From Thermoplasmatota archaeon (GTDB taxonomy: Archaea > Thermoplasmatota > Penumbrarchaeia > Penumbrarchaeales > Penumbrarchaeaceae): DNA of 64,000 nt. The stretch covers positions 1 to 64,000 of the forward strand of contig JALOTP010000012.1 of the NCBI GenBank assembly GCA_025457865.1, written 5' to 3'. The notes under the pieces were generated by a model, which was given only the letters and a program-made list of their open reading frames with translations, did not search any database and was not told the origin of the DNA. This document shows, one piece after another, positions 45,745 to 54,800 of this stretch. How positions within the stretch are numbered: the first letter of the stretch is position 1; each line of letters opens with the position of its first letter. A program made the position numbers and the translations under genes.

Positions 45745-45932
45745 GCCCGCTCCGAACAGCTTGGACCGATAAAAGAGGTTGTATTCGGACCGCTAGGTTG
45801 CGGGCGGAGGGATAGGTCAGGGACTGTGGGGATGATGACCGGAAAAATGTTGACAATTACCCCCGCCTGTCCGACATTTAAATATATTATTAGGAGCAAT
45901 CCCATTTTGTCTGTTACGTGGGGGAACTAAAC

Positions 45933-46430
45933 ATGAGGGTAATGACGATAGTAATAACAATGACATTTGTGTGTCTCGCACTAGCTGGAATGTTGAGCAT
46001 CGAGGGCGAAGGGGCTAGGACGTGGGAGAGCAAGCACATCTATTCCGGCCAGTGGTTGTTTTTCGAGGTCGGAAATCTGGACAAGGGTGTGGAGATAGAA
46101 TACGGTGTAAAGGTCACCACCCCGGACGAGTCCGTGAACCTGGCGTTCATGGATTCGACCAACTACGCGGCCTTCTCTTCCAGCGTAGGAGAGACCTTCG
46201 TGGGCCAGGACGTCCAGTACCAGGTCAGGAGCAGGGAGGCCAAATGGACGACCCCGTACCAGCAGCAGTGGTATTTCGTAGCGATATCCGATAGCGGGTA
46301 CGAGATCGACATCGATTATTATGTCGAGGCCAAGGAGGACTCGACAGATGTCGCCTGCCTTGGCAGTATATTCGCGGGGGTTTTGATCCTCCTCGCAGTA
46401 ACCGTAGCGGTCTCCTACCTGAGAAAGTAG
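45933..46430 (+). CDS. Exported single-pass membrane protein, beta-rich
   Basis: A 165-aa protein. The signal peptide (MTIVITMTFVCLALAGMLS) leads to a beta-rich domain of about 110 residues (GQWLFFEVGNLDKGVEIEYGV, then QQWYFVAISDSGYEIDIDYYVE) and a C-terminal helix (VACLGSIFAGVLILLAVTVAVSYL) with short basic tail. The ATG at 45933 is preferred over the track's GTG at 45918 because GGGGGA lies eight to ten bases upstream of it. The domain resembles emp24/GOLD-like sandwiches; compare the gene at 61081. Function unknown. Confidence 0.7.
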   Translation: MRVMTIVITMTFVCLALAGMLSIEGEGARTWESKHIYSGQWLFFEVGNLDKGVEIEYGVKVTTPDESVNLAFMDSTNYAAFSSSVGETFVGQDVQYQVRSREAKWTTPYQQQWYFVAISDSGYEIDIDYYVEAKEDSTDVACLGSIFAGVLILLAVTVAVSYLRK

Positions 46431-46493
46431 GTTTCGGTTCATTGTTCTGATATTTTAGCGCTAAGTACGTGGGATAATGGGGGTTCGAGAGAT

Positions 46494-48386
46494 ATGCGCG
46501 GAGTAGATAAGGGAGATGCGGTTAGAATTGGATTGGTATTCCTGCTGGTATCTGTCCTGATCACCTCTGGATGCATCCAGGAAGAGAAGGACGATGGGGA
46601 CAAGAATAAAGGTGGAGGGGGTCAGACCGGGGGGGCGGACACGGACAAGGATGGGGTACTCGATGCCACTGATGCTTTCCCTAGCGACCCTGCCGCATCG
46701 GTCGACACCGATGGCGACGGACTGCCGAACCAGTGGAACCCCGGCCAATCGCAATCGAACTCTACGACCGGCCTGACGATAGACCCCTACCCCAACGATC
46801 CGAACAACGGGGCGGGTGATGACGATGATGATAATAATACAAACAACAACACCTCCGGGGACACTTGGACGTTCATGGTCTATATGAGCGATTGCGACCT
46901 GGAGTACTTCGCTCTACTAGATTTCAACGAGATGGAATCCATAGGCAGCGGGGACAAGTACAATATCGTCGTACAATTGGACAGATGGGAGAGCGACTCC
47001 GAAAGGGATGACCGGTCGAACGGGGACTGGCGGACGGCTAAGAGGTTCCTGGTGAAAAAGGACGCGAACGCCGAGCTCATAAGCTCGCCGGCGATTTCGG
47101 ACCAGGGGGAGATAAACTGCGGGGACCCAGCACAGCTGGTTAGCTTCGTTAAATGGGCTATGACGACCTATCCCGCGGAGCATTACTTCCTTGACCTCTG
47201 GGACCATGGTGACGGTATCGAGGGCGTCTGCTGGGACCAGTCGACCCCGGGTAACGACCAACTAACGATCAAAGAGCTGGGGTCCGCATTGTCACAGATC
47301 ACGAACAACGGGGCCAAGAAGCTCGACATCATTGGGTTCGATGCGTGCCTGATGTCGACCATAGAGGTCGCCTACGAAATGGCGCCGTATTCCAAATACA
47401 TGATAGCCTCCGAGATAACCGAACCAGGCTCGGGCTGGGATTACTCCTTCCTTTCCGCGCTCGCCACGGACCCGACCATAGGCGCGGTCCCGCTCGGTAA
47501 GAAGATAGTTGACACCTTCGTGGCACAGAGGACCGAGAACCCTGCGCAGTCCCATACTTTGAGCCTCCTGGACCAATCCAAGGTCGGAGGTGTGAAGTCA
47601 AACCTGGACCAGTTCACGGCCGCGGTCAAGAATGCAAGCGGGACAGAGCTGTCGGTCATGAAGCAGGCCAGAGAGAGCGCTCAGCCGATAAAGAAAGGGT
47701 CTTCTTCCAACATGGTGGACATATACGATTACCTGACCAAGGCAAAGACACTTTCCGGGAACGGTAATGTCCAGACAGGTGCGCAGAAGGTCATCGATTC
47801 GCTCGGCGGCTTCGTCCTCCACTTCCTGAAGTTCAGCGGGACCAATGACCTCAACGTTGACAATGCGCATGGATTGAGCATATACGCCCCAGAGTTCGGT
47901 CTGGCCCAGCAGGACGAGTACGCCGACACATCGTTCGAGGACGATTCGAGCTGGGACGAGCTCCTGGACGATTACTACAGCGAGTTCCAGGTGGACCAGG
48001 TCATATATTTCGTCCCGGCGACATTGATGTACATGACGACCGACGGGGACCTGGACGGTGACCAAGATTCGCTCTGGGTACAGTTCGAGATCAACTCCCG
48101 GGAGGACTACGTCTACGGATACCTCTCTATTGATGTCTATGACGCCCTGGGATATCTCATAGACTACCTCGAGTATAACTTCGTCATAAGCACATACGAG
48201 ACGATCTCCGTAGAACTGGGGGAGCTCGGGTTCGCACTGGAAGAGACCGACGGGGAGCCAGGGTATTACCAGATGGTCATCTACATGTGCCTTGGCGACC
48301 AGTTCGATATAGACTACATCCAGGACTATGCAGAGACCGACCTTGTTTGGCTCGAATACTATGAGGGTGGCGGTGGGGGCGGATAG
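46494..48386 (+). CDS. Clostripain-family (C11) cysteine peptidase lipoprotein
   Basis: A 630-aa surface peptidase. The signal peptide ends in lipobox ITSGC (Cys27), so it is lipid-anchored outside the membrane. A TSP3-type Asp-rich linker (DTDKDGVLDATDAF) and a disordered Asn/Asp stretch precede the C11 domain. The catalytic His238 (LWDHGDGI) and Cys285 (GFDACLMS) are both present. A C-terminal beta domain of about 150 residues follows, ending in a poly-Gly tail. C11 enzymes cut after Arg (clostripain) or other residues and often self-process. Sediment Thermoplasmatota of the MBG-D type are known for this family. ATG at 46494 with upstream GGGGG. Confidence 0.92.
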   Translation: MRGVDKGDAVRIGLVFLLVSVLITSGCIQEEKDDGDKNKGGGGQTGGADTDKDGVLDATDAFPSDPAASVDTDGDGLPNQWNPGQSQSNSTTGLTIDPYPNDPNNGAGDDDDDNNTNNNTSGDTWTFMVYMSDCDLEYFALLDFNEMESIGSGDKYNIVVQLDRWESDSERDDRSNGDWRTAKRFLVKKDANAELISSPAISDQGEINCGDPAQLVSFVKWAMTTYPAEHYFLDLWDHGDGIEGVCWDQSTPGNDQLTIKELGSALSQITNNGAKKLDIIGFDACLMSTIEVAYEMAPYSKYMIASEITEPGSGWDYSFLSALATDPTIGAVPLGKKIVDTFVAQRTENPAQSHTLSLLDQSKVGGVKSNLDQFTAAVKNASGTELSVMKQARESAQPIKKGSSSNMVDIYDYLTKAKTLSGNGNVQTGAQKVIDSLGGFVLHFLKFSGTNDLNVDNAHGLSIYAPEFGLAQQDEYADTSFEDDSSWDELLDDYYSEFQVDQVIYFVPATLMYMTTDGDLDGDQDSLWVQFEINSREDYVYGYLSIDVYDALGYLIDYLEYNFVISTYETISVELGELGFALEETDGEPGYYQMVIYMCLGDQFDIDYIQDYAETDLVWLEYYEGGGGGG

Positions 48387-48410
48387 GTAATATCGAGAAG
48401 TGATAGGATA

Positions 48411-48419
48411 TTTTTTTTT
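48411..48419 (+). terminator. T-run terminator after the clostripain gene
   Basis: Nine T residues 25 bases after the stop, without a strong stem. Archaeal termination can use T-runs alone. The gap up to 48609 contains, in order, this T-run, a weak GCGATCGTTCGC palindrome and the TATA-like CTATATCAAT of the next gene. Confidence 0.55.
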
Positions 48420-48609
48420 GTCCCGGTCCACTGATAGCCATTAGGAGCGATCGTTCGCCCATACCGACACCTTATTAAGGTCACTGTTCAATCTATATCA
48501 ATAGGATGGGGGTGTTGGTCTGAAGGATGTTGGAAAAGGGAAAATACAAACCAGACAGGAACGGATAGAGAACGCCTCAGAGCTTTTCCTCAAAGCCTTT
48601 GACAGGGTC

Positions 48610-49968
48610 ATGAAGATGCGCTCTGTCGAGGAAGACCTTGACCGGGCGGCGAACAGTCTCCTTGAACTTGGTGTGCAGCCTTTTCATCTGATACGACCTG
48701 TGAGGTCGTTCTGCGAACCTCTGGAGATAGAAGGCGATATATCGGATCGGATCGGGTCCCGGCTCTCCCTGATGAGGAAGGTAGGAAGCGGGAACCCTCT
48801 TTTCGAGGAAGAGTTCGCAAGAGCGCTCATTTTGGGGGGGATGGGCGACCCTCTTTCGAACCCTGCGATCCCCGGGTGCAGGGTTATCAGGGACCGCGAG
48901 ACACTGATGAGGATGGCATCGCTCGCTAGAGCCATCAGGGCTCGATCATATGGGACTGGTGATGGTAATGATGCTTTTTTCAGGGAGGACTTCCTCTTCA
49001 ATGCATTTGTTCGTTCGATGGTCAAGGGTGGGATGGGAGGCCCTTCCATATCAGAAAGTGCTGATATGATGTACCGCCCCGGCTTCCAAGCTGCACCCAT
49101 CAGTACGAACTGGTCATACTGGTTCGACTGGCTATATTTCCTGATGGACCATCCGACCGGGGAGGGGTTCCATGAACCTCCACAATGTATGAACTGCGGT
49201 AGATGCCTGGACGATCTGGGGGTCCAAGAATGTCCCGGTTGCGGGGAGGACCCATGGCAGTGGTGGTTCCAGTGGTTCTACGCAAGGCATGCACCGGAGG
49301 ATATGACGGAGAGGTCCTGGGACATGTTCCAGCTCCATACCTATACGGATGGCAGGGTATTCCACCCCAGGACCGAAGGGTGGATATCGTCCCTGACCCA
49401 CATACCAGTTCAAGAGGAGGGGCGGTTCAGGCTGGATGTCGTATCCAGGGCGGTTGTGATAGCACCCCTCTTGTGGGCACCGCCGGGGGGGATAGTGGAC
49501 CTTGACATCTGGCACTCGGTGGGGTTCGGTCCCTATCCCGCCACATCCATCAGGCACCCTTCCTATAACGATGCCAACGGGATCCCGGTGGAGTTCGCCC
49601 ATAGGAGCCCGTTCGAGAAGCTGATCATGAGAGGAACGCTGGATGCTCGCAGCGGGGAGCATAGCCTCGATATTATGGAAGGAGCTATAAGATACGATGC
49701 GACCGACCCTGTCGGACCCGGACGTTCTAAGGTCACCATAGGATCCTCCACCATCGATACCGGGGAGATGAGAGATGGGAAGGCTCGGTGGAACGCTCTG
49801 ACCCCTGTTGTCGAGGGGCCGGGTGTGTTCATAGTGAGGGAGGAGGTCACCTACATCCTGGAGGACCCCTTGGCATCGGGATACAGGTCGATATTGCCAA
49901 TTTATACAGGACAACCTGGTGGATGGTTCGAACCATTGTCTTATAGGGTGGTAGAGGCCGATCGATGA
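48610..49968 (+). CDS. Unrecognised protein with central zinc knuckle
   Basis: A 452-aa protein that I do not recognise. The N-terminal region is helical (EDLDRAANSLLELGVQPFHL), followed by a Pro/Gly-rich part and a four-cysteine zinc site (CMNCGRCLDDLGVQECPGCG). A Trp-rich segment (WQWWFQWFY) is next. The C-terminal 220 residues form a beta-rich region. No signal peptide or membrane helix. The reading frame stays open upstream to a TAG at 48502-48504, with a coding-like helix (KIQTRQERIENASELFLKAF), but no ATG, GTG or TTG in frame; a CTG at 48520 is close to where a leaderless transcript would start. The start is therefore uncertain. Confidence 0.65.
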   Translation: MKMRSVEEDLDRAANSLLELGVQPFHLIRPVRSFCEPLEIEGDISDRIGSRLSLMRKVGSGNPLFEEEFARALILGGMGDPLSNPAIPGCRVIRDRETLMRMASLARAIRARSYGTGDGNDAFFREDFLFNAFVRSMVKGGMGGPSISESADMMYRPGFQAAPISTNWSYWFDWLYFLMDHPTGEGFHEPPQCMNCGRCLDDLGVQECPGCGEDPWQWWFQWFYARHAPEDMTERSWDMFQLHTYTDGRVFHPRTEGWISSLTHIPVQEEGRFRLDVVSRAVVIAPLLWAPPGGIVDLDIWHSVGFGPYPATSIRHPSYNDANGIPVEFAHRSPFEKLIMRGTLDARSGEHSLDIMEGAIRYDATDPVGPGRSKVTIGSSTIDTGEMRDGKARWNALTPVVEGPGVFIVREEVTYILEDPLASGYRSILPIYTGQPGGWFEPLSYRVVEADR

Positions 49969-49978
49969 GGAAGGATCA

Positions 49979-51034
49979 CTAACGCTCCCTTTTGTACCTC
50001 TGATAGTGTCTGATGTCCTTCTTCAAGCTTCTCCATCTAGCCTTTTCAGCCGACGCCGCGGACATGTCTGCCCTCATCCTGGTATGATGCAGCTCCCTCT
50101 TCATCTTCTGGTAGCTCTCGTACCTCTCCCTTGAAAGCTCCCCGTTCTCCAACGCGTTGAGAATTGCGCAGTCAGGTTCTGTAAGGTGCTGACAGTCCTT
50201 GAACCTGCAGTTCTCTGAGAGCCCCTGGATGTCCGCGAACGCATTGTCTATGTCCTCGTCCTCTGCCCAGAGCTGGAGCTCCCTGATACCAGGATTGTCG
50301 ATGATCAATGCCCCCGACCTGAGGAGGTACAGCTCCCTTGATGTGGTTGTGTGCCTGCCCTTGTCCATATTTCCGACGGAAGAGGTCCTGATCCTCTCCT
50401 CTCCAAGGAGCCTATTGATCAACGTTGATTTGCCGGAGCCCGAGGACCCGAGAAGGCAGATCGTCCTGCCCGGGACCAGAGATTTCTCGACCTCTTCCAC
50501 CCCGGTTCCGTTCAATGCGCTCATCATCAGGACCGGTATGTTCCCTGCGATATCGAGGACCGCGCTCATCATAGCGTCCGGGTCCTCAGCGATATCGCAT
50601 TTGTTGAGGAGGACCAACCCTTCTGCCCCTGATGAGGAGATCATCACAAGGTAGCGTTCCAGCCTCCTCAGGTTGAAATCGCCGTCCATTCCCATCATGA
50701 CGAAGATGGTGTCTATGTTGGCGGCCACAAGCTGTTCGGAGGTCGCCTTTCCCGGAGCCTTCCTGGATATCCTGGTCCTTCTGGGGAGGACCATGACGAT
50801 GGAAATGGTGCCCTGGACCTCCTTCAATACGACCCAATCGCCCACGACCGGAGGTCCTTCAGGCCGGGTCCTCAGTTTGCCGGAATTGTTGGGTATGCGC
50901 TCTCCCTTTTCTGTCATCACGTGGGACCGCTTGCCGTCGGAACTGAGGACCCTTCCCAGGAAAGTATCTTCTAAAGAAAGAGATGAATAGTGTTGATGTG
51001 TGTTCTCATCCAGACCGAACGAACCGAGGAACAT
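49979..51034 (-). CDS. rsgA: Ribosome small-subunit-dependent GTPase (RsgA/YjeQ)
   Basis: A 351-aa circularly permuted GTPase. An OB-fold domain comes first, then G4 (LLNKCDI), G1 (GSSGSGKSTLINRLLG), G3 (DNPGIREL) and a C-terminal zinc site (CRFKDCQHLTEPDC). RsgA matures the 30S subunit in bacteria. It occurs only sporadically in archaea, so it is likely a bacterial acquisition, present here next to a tRNA locus. Codon use looks like its neighbours. ATG 51034 with AGGAA upstream is preferred over the track's GTG at 51067. Confidence 0.92.
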   Translation of the reverse strand: MFLGSFGLDENTHQHYSSLSLEDTFLGRVLSSDGKRSHVMTEKGERIPNNSGKLRTRPEGPPVVGDWVVLKEVQGTISIVMVLPRRTRISRKAPGKATSEQLVAANIDTIFVMMGMDGDFNLRRLERYLVMISSSGAEGLVLLNKCDIAEDPDAMMSAVLDIAGNIPVLMMSALNGTGVEEVEKSLVPGRTICLLGSSGSGKSTLINRLLGEERIRTSSVGNMDKGRHTTTSRELYLLRSGALIIDNPGIRELQLWAEDEDIDNAFADIQGLSENCRFKDCQHLTEPDCAILNALENGELSRERYESYQKMKRELHHTRMRADMSAASAEKARWRSLKKDIRHYQRYKRER

Positions 51035-51127
51035 ATCATTTCCTGGCCAGCAGTAAGAGAGATGCATATTTCAACTGTTCGATTCATGGACAATGGAAAT
51101 GGCGACTGGGTCAAAGGGAAGAGCAGA

Positions 51128-51136
51128 TTTAATAAT
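51128..51136 (+). promoter_or_regulatory. TATA box of tRNA-Leu
   Basis: TTTAATAAT, about 35-43 bases before the tRNA 5' end. It is comparable in position to the tRNA-Gly TATA box. Confidence 0.5.
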
Positions 51137-51170
51137 GGACCTGACATTTGACCCGCTGCCAACGCACCTT

Positions 51171-51252
51171 GCGAGGGTAGCCAAGTGGTTAACGGCGACA
51201 GACTCAAGATCTGTTCCTTAGTGGTTCGTCGGTTCGAATCCGGCCCCTCGCA
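51171..51252 (+). tRNA. tRNA-Leu (CAA)
   Basis: An 82-nt class II tRNA without intron. The acceptor GCGAGGG pairs with CCCTCGC, discriminator A. The D-arm is GCC ... GGC. The anticodon stem ACAGA/TCTGT encloses loop CTCAAGA, anticodon CAA reading UUG leucine. The variable arm is long (TCCTTAGTGGTTC), as expected for Leu. The T-arm is GTCGG TTCGAAT CCGGC. CCA is not encoded; the genome continues TCTC. Directly after the gene is an inverted copy of its own T-arm and 3' acceptor strand (51278-51292), which could pair with the tRNA's 3' part in the precursor. Confidence 0.95.
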
Positions 51253-51435
51253 TCTCATTTTAATATTATCAAAGAGAGGCCGGATTCGAACCTTGGTTCC
51301 TTTGGAACGTTAGCATTGAGAGAGTCAAAAAGTTCCAAAGGTCTGGAAAATGCCCAAGGCATTTTTCAAAGACGGATCCGGCCCCTCGCATCTCATTTTA
51401 ATATTATCAAAGAGGGGCCAGTTTCGAATCCCTAA
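51231..51435 (+). repeat. Hairpin-chain repeat locus downstream of tRNA-Leu
   Basis: About 190 bases after the tRNA. Elements in order: a perfect 15-bp inverted repeat linking the tRNA T-arm/3' end (51231-51245) to its inverse (51278-51292); a 10-bp stem CCTTTGGAAC / GTTCCAAAGG (51299-51341); the 24-nt GGAAAAT hairpin (51345-51368) also seen at tRNA-Gly; a second copy of the tRNA 3' end with trailer (51376-51413 matches 51238-51276); and an 8-bp stem GGCCCCTC / GAGGGGCC (51380-51419). No ORF in the locus. Confidence 0.85.
51345..51368 (+). repeat. 24-nt GGAAAAT hairpin shared with the tRNA-Gly locus
   Basis: GGAAAAT, GCC, loop CAA, GGC, ATTTTTCA. Compared with 31572-31595, the first inner pair changes from C-G to G-C and the second from A-T to C-G. 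The flanks and stem outer half are identical. This is the element that links the two loci. Confidence 0.75.
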
Positions 51436-51444
51436 AGAAGAATT

Positions 51445-51624
51445 TCATCGTCTTCCAGGAACATATACCGTGGAGACCTGGGTCGTGTAGGTCTTCCCGC
51501 CCTCCCTTCTCTGGACATAGGTGATGAACACCCATCCCCCAGGGACCGATGCCTTGTGGATATGAAGGTCTTCCGGGAGCGTGTCGTCGAACTTTGGTTC
51601 TTCGGGTGTCTCAGGGTCCGTCAA
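51445..51624 (-). CDS. Small 59-aa protein not in the ORF track
   Basis: A TTG start at 51624 preceded by an excellent ribosome binding site (AAGGAGG about six bases upstream), ending TGA at 51445. The protein is acidic at the N-terminus (TDPETPEEPKFDDTLPEDL) and then forms a compact beta-like body (GGWVFITYVQRREGGKTYTTQV) ending VPGRR. It lies directly after the tRNA-Leu hairpin chain in the opposite orientation. I recognise no family; the length and charge suggest a small soluble protein. It was missed because it falls just below the 60-aa cut-off. Confidence 0.65.
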   Translation of the reverse strand: MTDPETPEEPKFDDTLPEDLHIHKASVPGGWVFITYVQRREGGKTYTTQVSTVYVPGRR

Positions 51625-51833
51625 GTTCGTTCCTCCTTGGTATACGATGATGAGCGACTATGTGGTATCTAAAGCATATGGCATCAGGGCGGAACGACCC
51701 TAAGGGGTCCATTGGCGTTGCTCCGTCCCAAGCATAGCCTTCAATACCAGGGGAAAAACCGACCACATCCAGCTTATATATGGGATAATTCGATATTGTA
51801 TTACTTTATAAAGTGTAAAAGGAGCTGTTTGAT
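51625..51833. other. Intergenic region between the 59-aa gene and the giant beta-helix gene
   Basis: 209 bases between divergent genes. A good TATA box (CTTTATAAAG, 51804-51813) precedes the beta-helix gene, with an AAAAGGAG site at 51817-51824. No other structure stands out. Confidence 0.55.
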
Positions 51834-54800
51834 ATGGAACATAAAAAGACCCTAACGATGATATCATTGTTATTGCTTGTCCTGTCAGGACCCGTTCTTA
51901 TCAATCCTCAAGAAGGCATTGGGGGGGAGATAGCCCTTGATGGGAACAAGACGGGTACGATCGTTCCAACGGTCAGCAAGATAGGTCCGCAGTATGGTGG
52001 CAGTACTCTCCATGTTGGTTCTGGCCAGACATATTCGAATATCCAATCTGCCCTCGATGGTTCGATCGATGGGGACATAATAGTTGTTCATCCCGGGAAA
52101 TATACAGAGAACGTGGTCGTAGGCAAAGCCGTCCATATCCGGGGTATGAAGGGTGCCATAATAGAGGGCAGCAATCTCATCGCCATCAGGATAACGACAA
52201 GCAACGTAACGGTAACCGGTATGGGCATCAACAACTCCAGCAACGGGGTCTTTTCCACCAGTATGGGATTGAACATCTCCGACTGCAACTTCTACCGAAA
52301 TACCTTGGATGTTCGATTTGAGGTTGTAAACAATACTCTGACCAATGACTTTCTTGGTTACCCTCTGGAGCTCATCAACAATACGATAGACCACGCATCC
52401 AATTCGAACATGATTGACATCACATTGACCTTAGGATCCAACTGGAGACCTGTCAACATAAGCATAGGCTCGGTCATGATATCCAGGAATAGGATAACCA
52501 ATACATTGAACAGAGGATATGATGTCAGGATCCGAGAGACGTTTTCCCTGGTCAAGGATGCCAACATTCTGATAGGGGATATCTGGGCATTGAAGAACAA
52601 TTTCTCGTCCATGGATTACGGGATATCCTTGACTCGGACCTTGACCGACCTTGAAGATATGGACGTGGGTATAGGCGGTGCATACCTTGAGGGGAACTGG
52701 GTGACCAATCCCAGGACACAGGGGATCATGATCACAAATACGTTCTCCAGATGGACAGGGACCACAAAAGGTGACCTGGGACCTATGGTCGTGAGGGAGA
52801 ACAGGGTCGTATCCACCTCATTCTCAACATCGGGAGTAACGGTGAACCCGGTCCAATTCTCCCAATGCACGGGCATGTCCAGCCTTACGATCGGTGACAT
52901 CGACATCTCCTCGAACATCGTCAATGTCAGTAGCAGGGCTGTTTACATAAACACCAACCAGCCGATGAACAGTTGCTCCGGGAACGCATCCCTCACAGTT
53001 GGAGAGGTCTCTGTTCGGAACAATGATGTCGTATCAAGGGGCAGCATCGGGGTGAACTATGTATTGACCACATTATCGCTCAATTTCAATTCGACCTCAA
53101 GGTTCGGTAATGTAACGTTCTATGGCAACAAGGTCGTTTCATCCATCAGCCAGGGAATAACTGTCACGATGACCGATATCACAAGTTCAATGTCAGGCAA
53201 TGCGGCCTTCGGTCATGGAGGGTTCGAATTCCAGAACAACAGGATCACATCCAGCAGCTACAGTATCTATTCGACGTTCACAAGGGTGGGAAAGGGCGCA
53301 TCAGGTTACTCCAAGTTCTCGATGGGCAAGGTTCTGGTCCAGGGGAACATCCTATCCGGTTCGAACGGCGTAAGGGTCTCCATGAGCGATACCCTGACCA
53401 ATGGGGATGGGAGGTCGATAGCGGCCTTAGGGGATGTGGAGCTGCGGTCCAACACCATCAAGAGCACGTCCCAGTCCCTCTACCTCTCGCTTACCAACAT
53501 GGTGTCGCACATCAAGGGGAACGCTTCGGCAAGTATGGGAAGGGTCTCCATGGTCGAAAATACCCTTCGATCGAACACAGATGGCATCTATATGACAATC
53601 GACACTATATGTTACGACCTGACAGGTGGGACCACATCGGAGTTCGGCGGATTGGGCGTTGAAGGGAACACGATGAGTACGGTTAACTACGGTGTGAACG
53701 CGGTCCGAATGAGGTACCTCGGGGAGAACCTCTATGACAATTCATCGACCGAAGTTGGTGAGGTCTCGGTCTCGGGGAACGACCTGACGAAAGGGACAGG
53801 CATCAATATAGGGATATTCTCATACCTCGGCTTCTACCTGTATGGCAATTCCACATTCGACATGGGCGGGCTCAGGGTCAACACCAATAAGGTCAATTCG
53901 AGCAGTACCGGGATCTCTCTGGGCCAGTGCAGCTATCTTGGGAGCAATGTCCACGATAATGCCTCCTCGAGGATCGGTGAAATGAGCATCGACGGGAACG
54001 TTGTGAGCTCGAGCGGCATAGGTATCACTATCCCGTCCCCTGGCATCATAGCCTGCACGCTGTCAGGATACTCGATATCATCGGTCGGCCTCCTATCGGT
54101 CGAGGACAATAACGTCACATCGGGTGACATCGGGATAAATGTCGGGACCTTCGGGCCAGTTGGGACCGAGCTCTACGGATCATCACAGAGCGAGATGGAC
54201 GGGCTGAGCATATGTGGGAACCATATCATATCTAAGGGCCTAGGCATCAACCTGGGATCAGCTTACAACCTGGGCAGCTCCCTCTCGGGGATCTCACGTT
54301 CGGAGGTCGGGAAGGTCAGGATCTCCGATAACACAGTTACCTCGAGGTCGCATGGCGTCTATGTTGAAACCTACCAGGAGGTTGGGTCCAATAACGGAGG
54401 GCGATCCAATTCGTCCATAGGGGGCCTTGAGATCTCTAGCAACACCATCTCTTCGGACGGGTTCGGTGTGTTCACCGGGACGCCCTATATCATGGGATAC
54501 ATGAACACGGACGATTCCTGGACAGAGATAGGCGATATATCGTTCAGCGGGAACACCATTGTATCGAACGGTACCGGCATATTGGTCGGCTTCATCGGAA
54601 TGGTCAGCTACCATCTGAGGGGGAACGCGACGGTAAGGGTCGGCCGCTTCGGTTTCGATGGGAACACGATCTCTTCGAACGCATCCGGCATACATCTCCT
54701 GGACGCGATGGAGCTCTCCTACCTCTCCTATGACAACGTCACGACCCATCTGGACGGGCTTACATTGGACGATAATACCATCGATTGCAGGGATTCAGGC

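Noticed and set aside
45918-45932. GTG at 45918 as start of the exported protein
   Set aside because: The GGGGG stretch that serves as the ribosome binding site would then be inside the coding sequence; ATG 45933 has proper spacing.
47598-48431. 277-aa minus-strand ORF opposite the clostripain gene
   Set aside because: The plus-strand frame has an intact catalytic dyad and lipobox; the antisense frame is Val/Glu-rich shadow sequence.
48506-48523. ATG upstream of the zinc-knuckle gene as its start
   Set aside because: It is in another frame and stops after five codons (ATG GGG GTG TTG GTC TGA).
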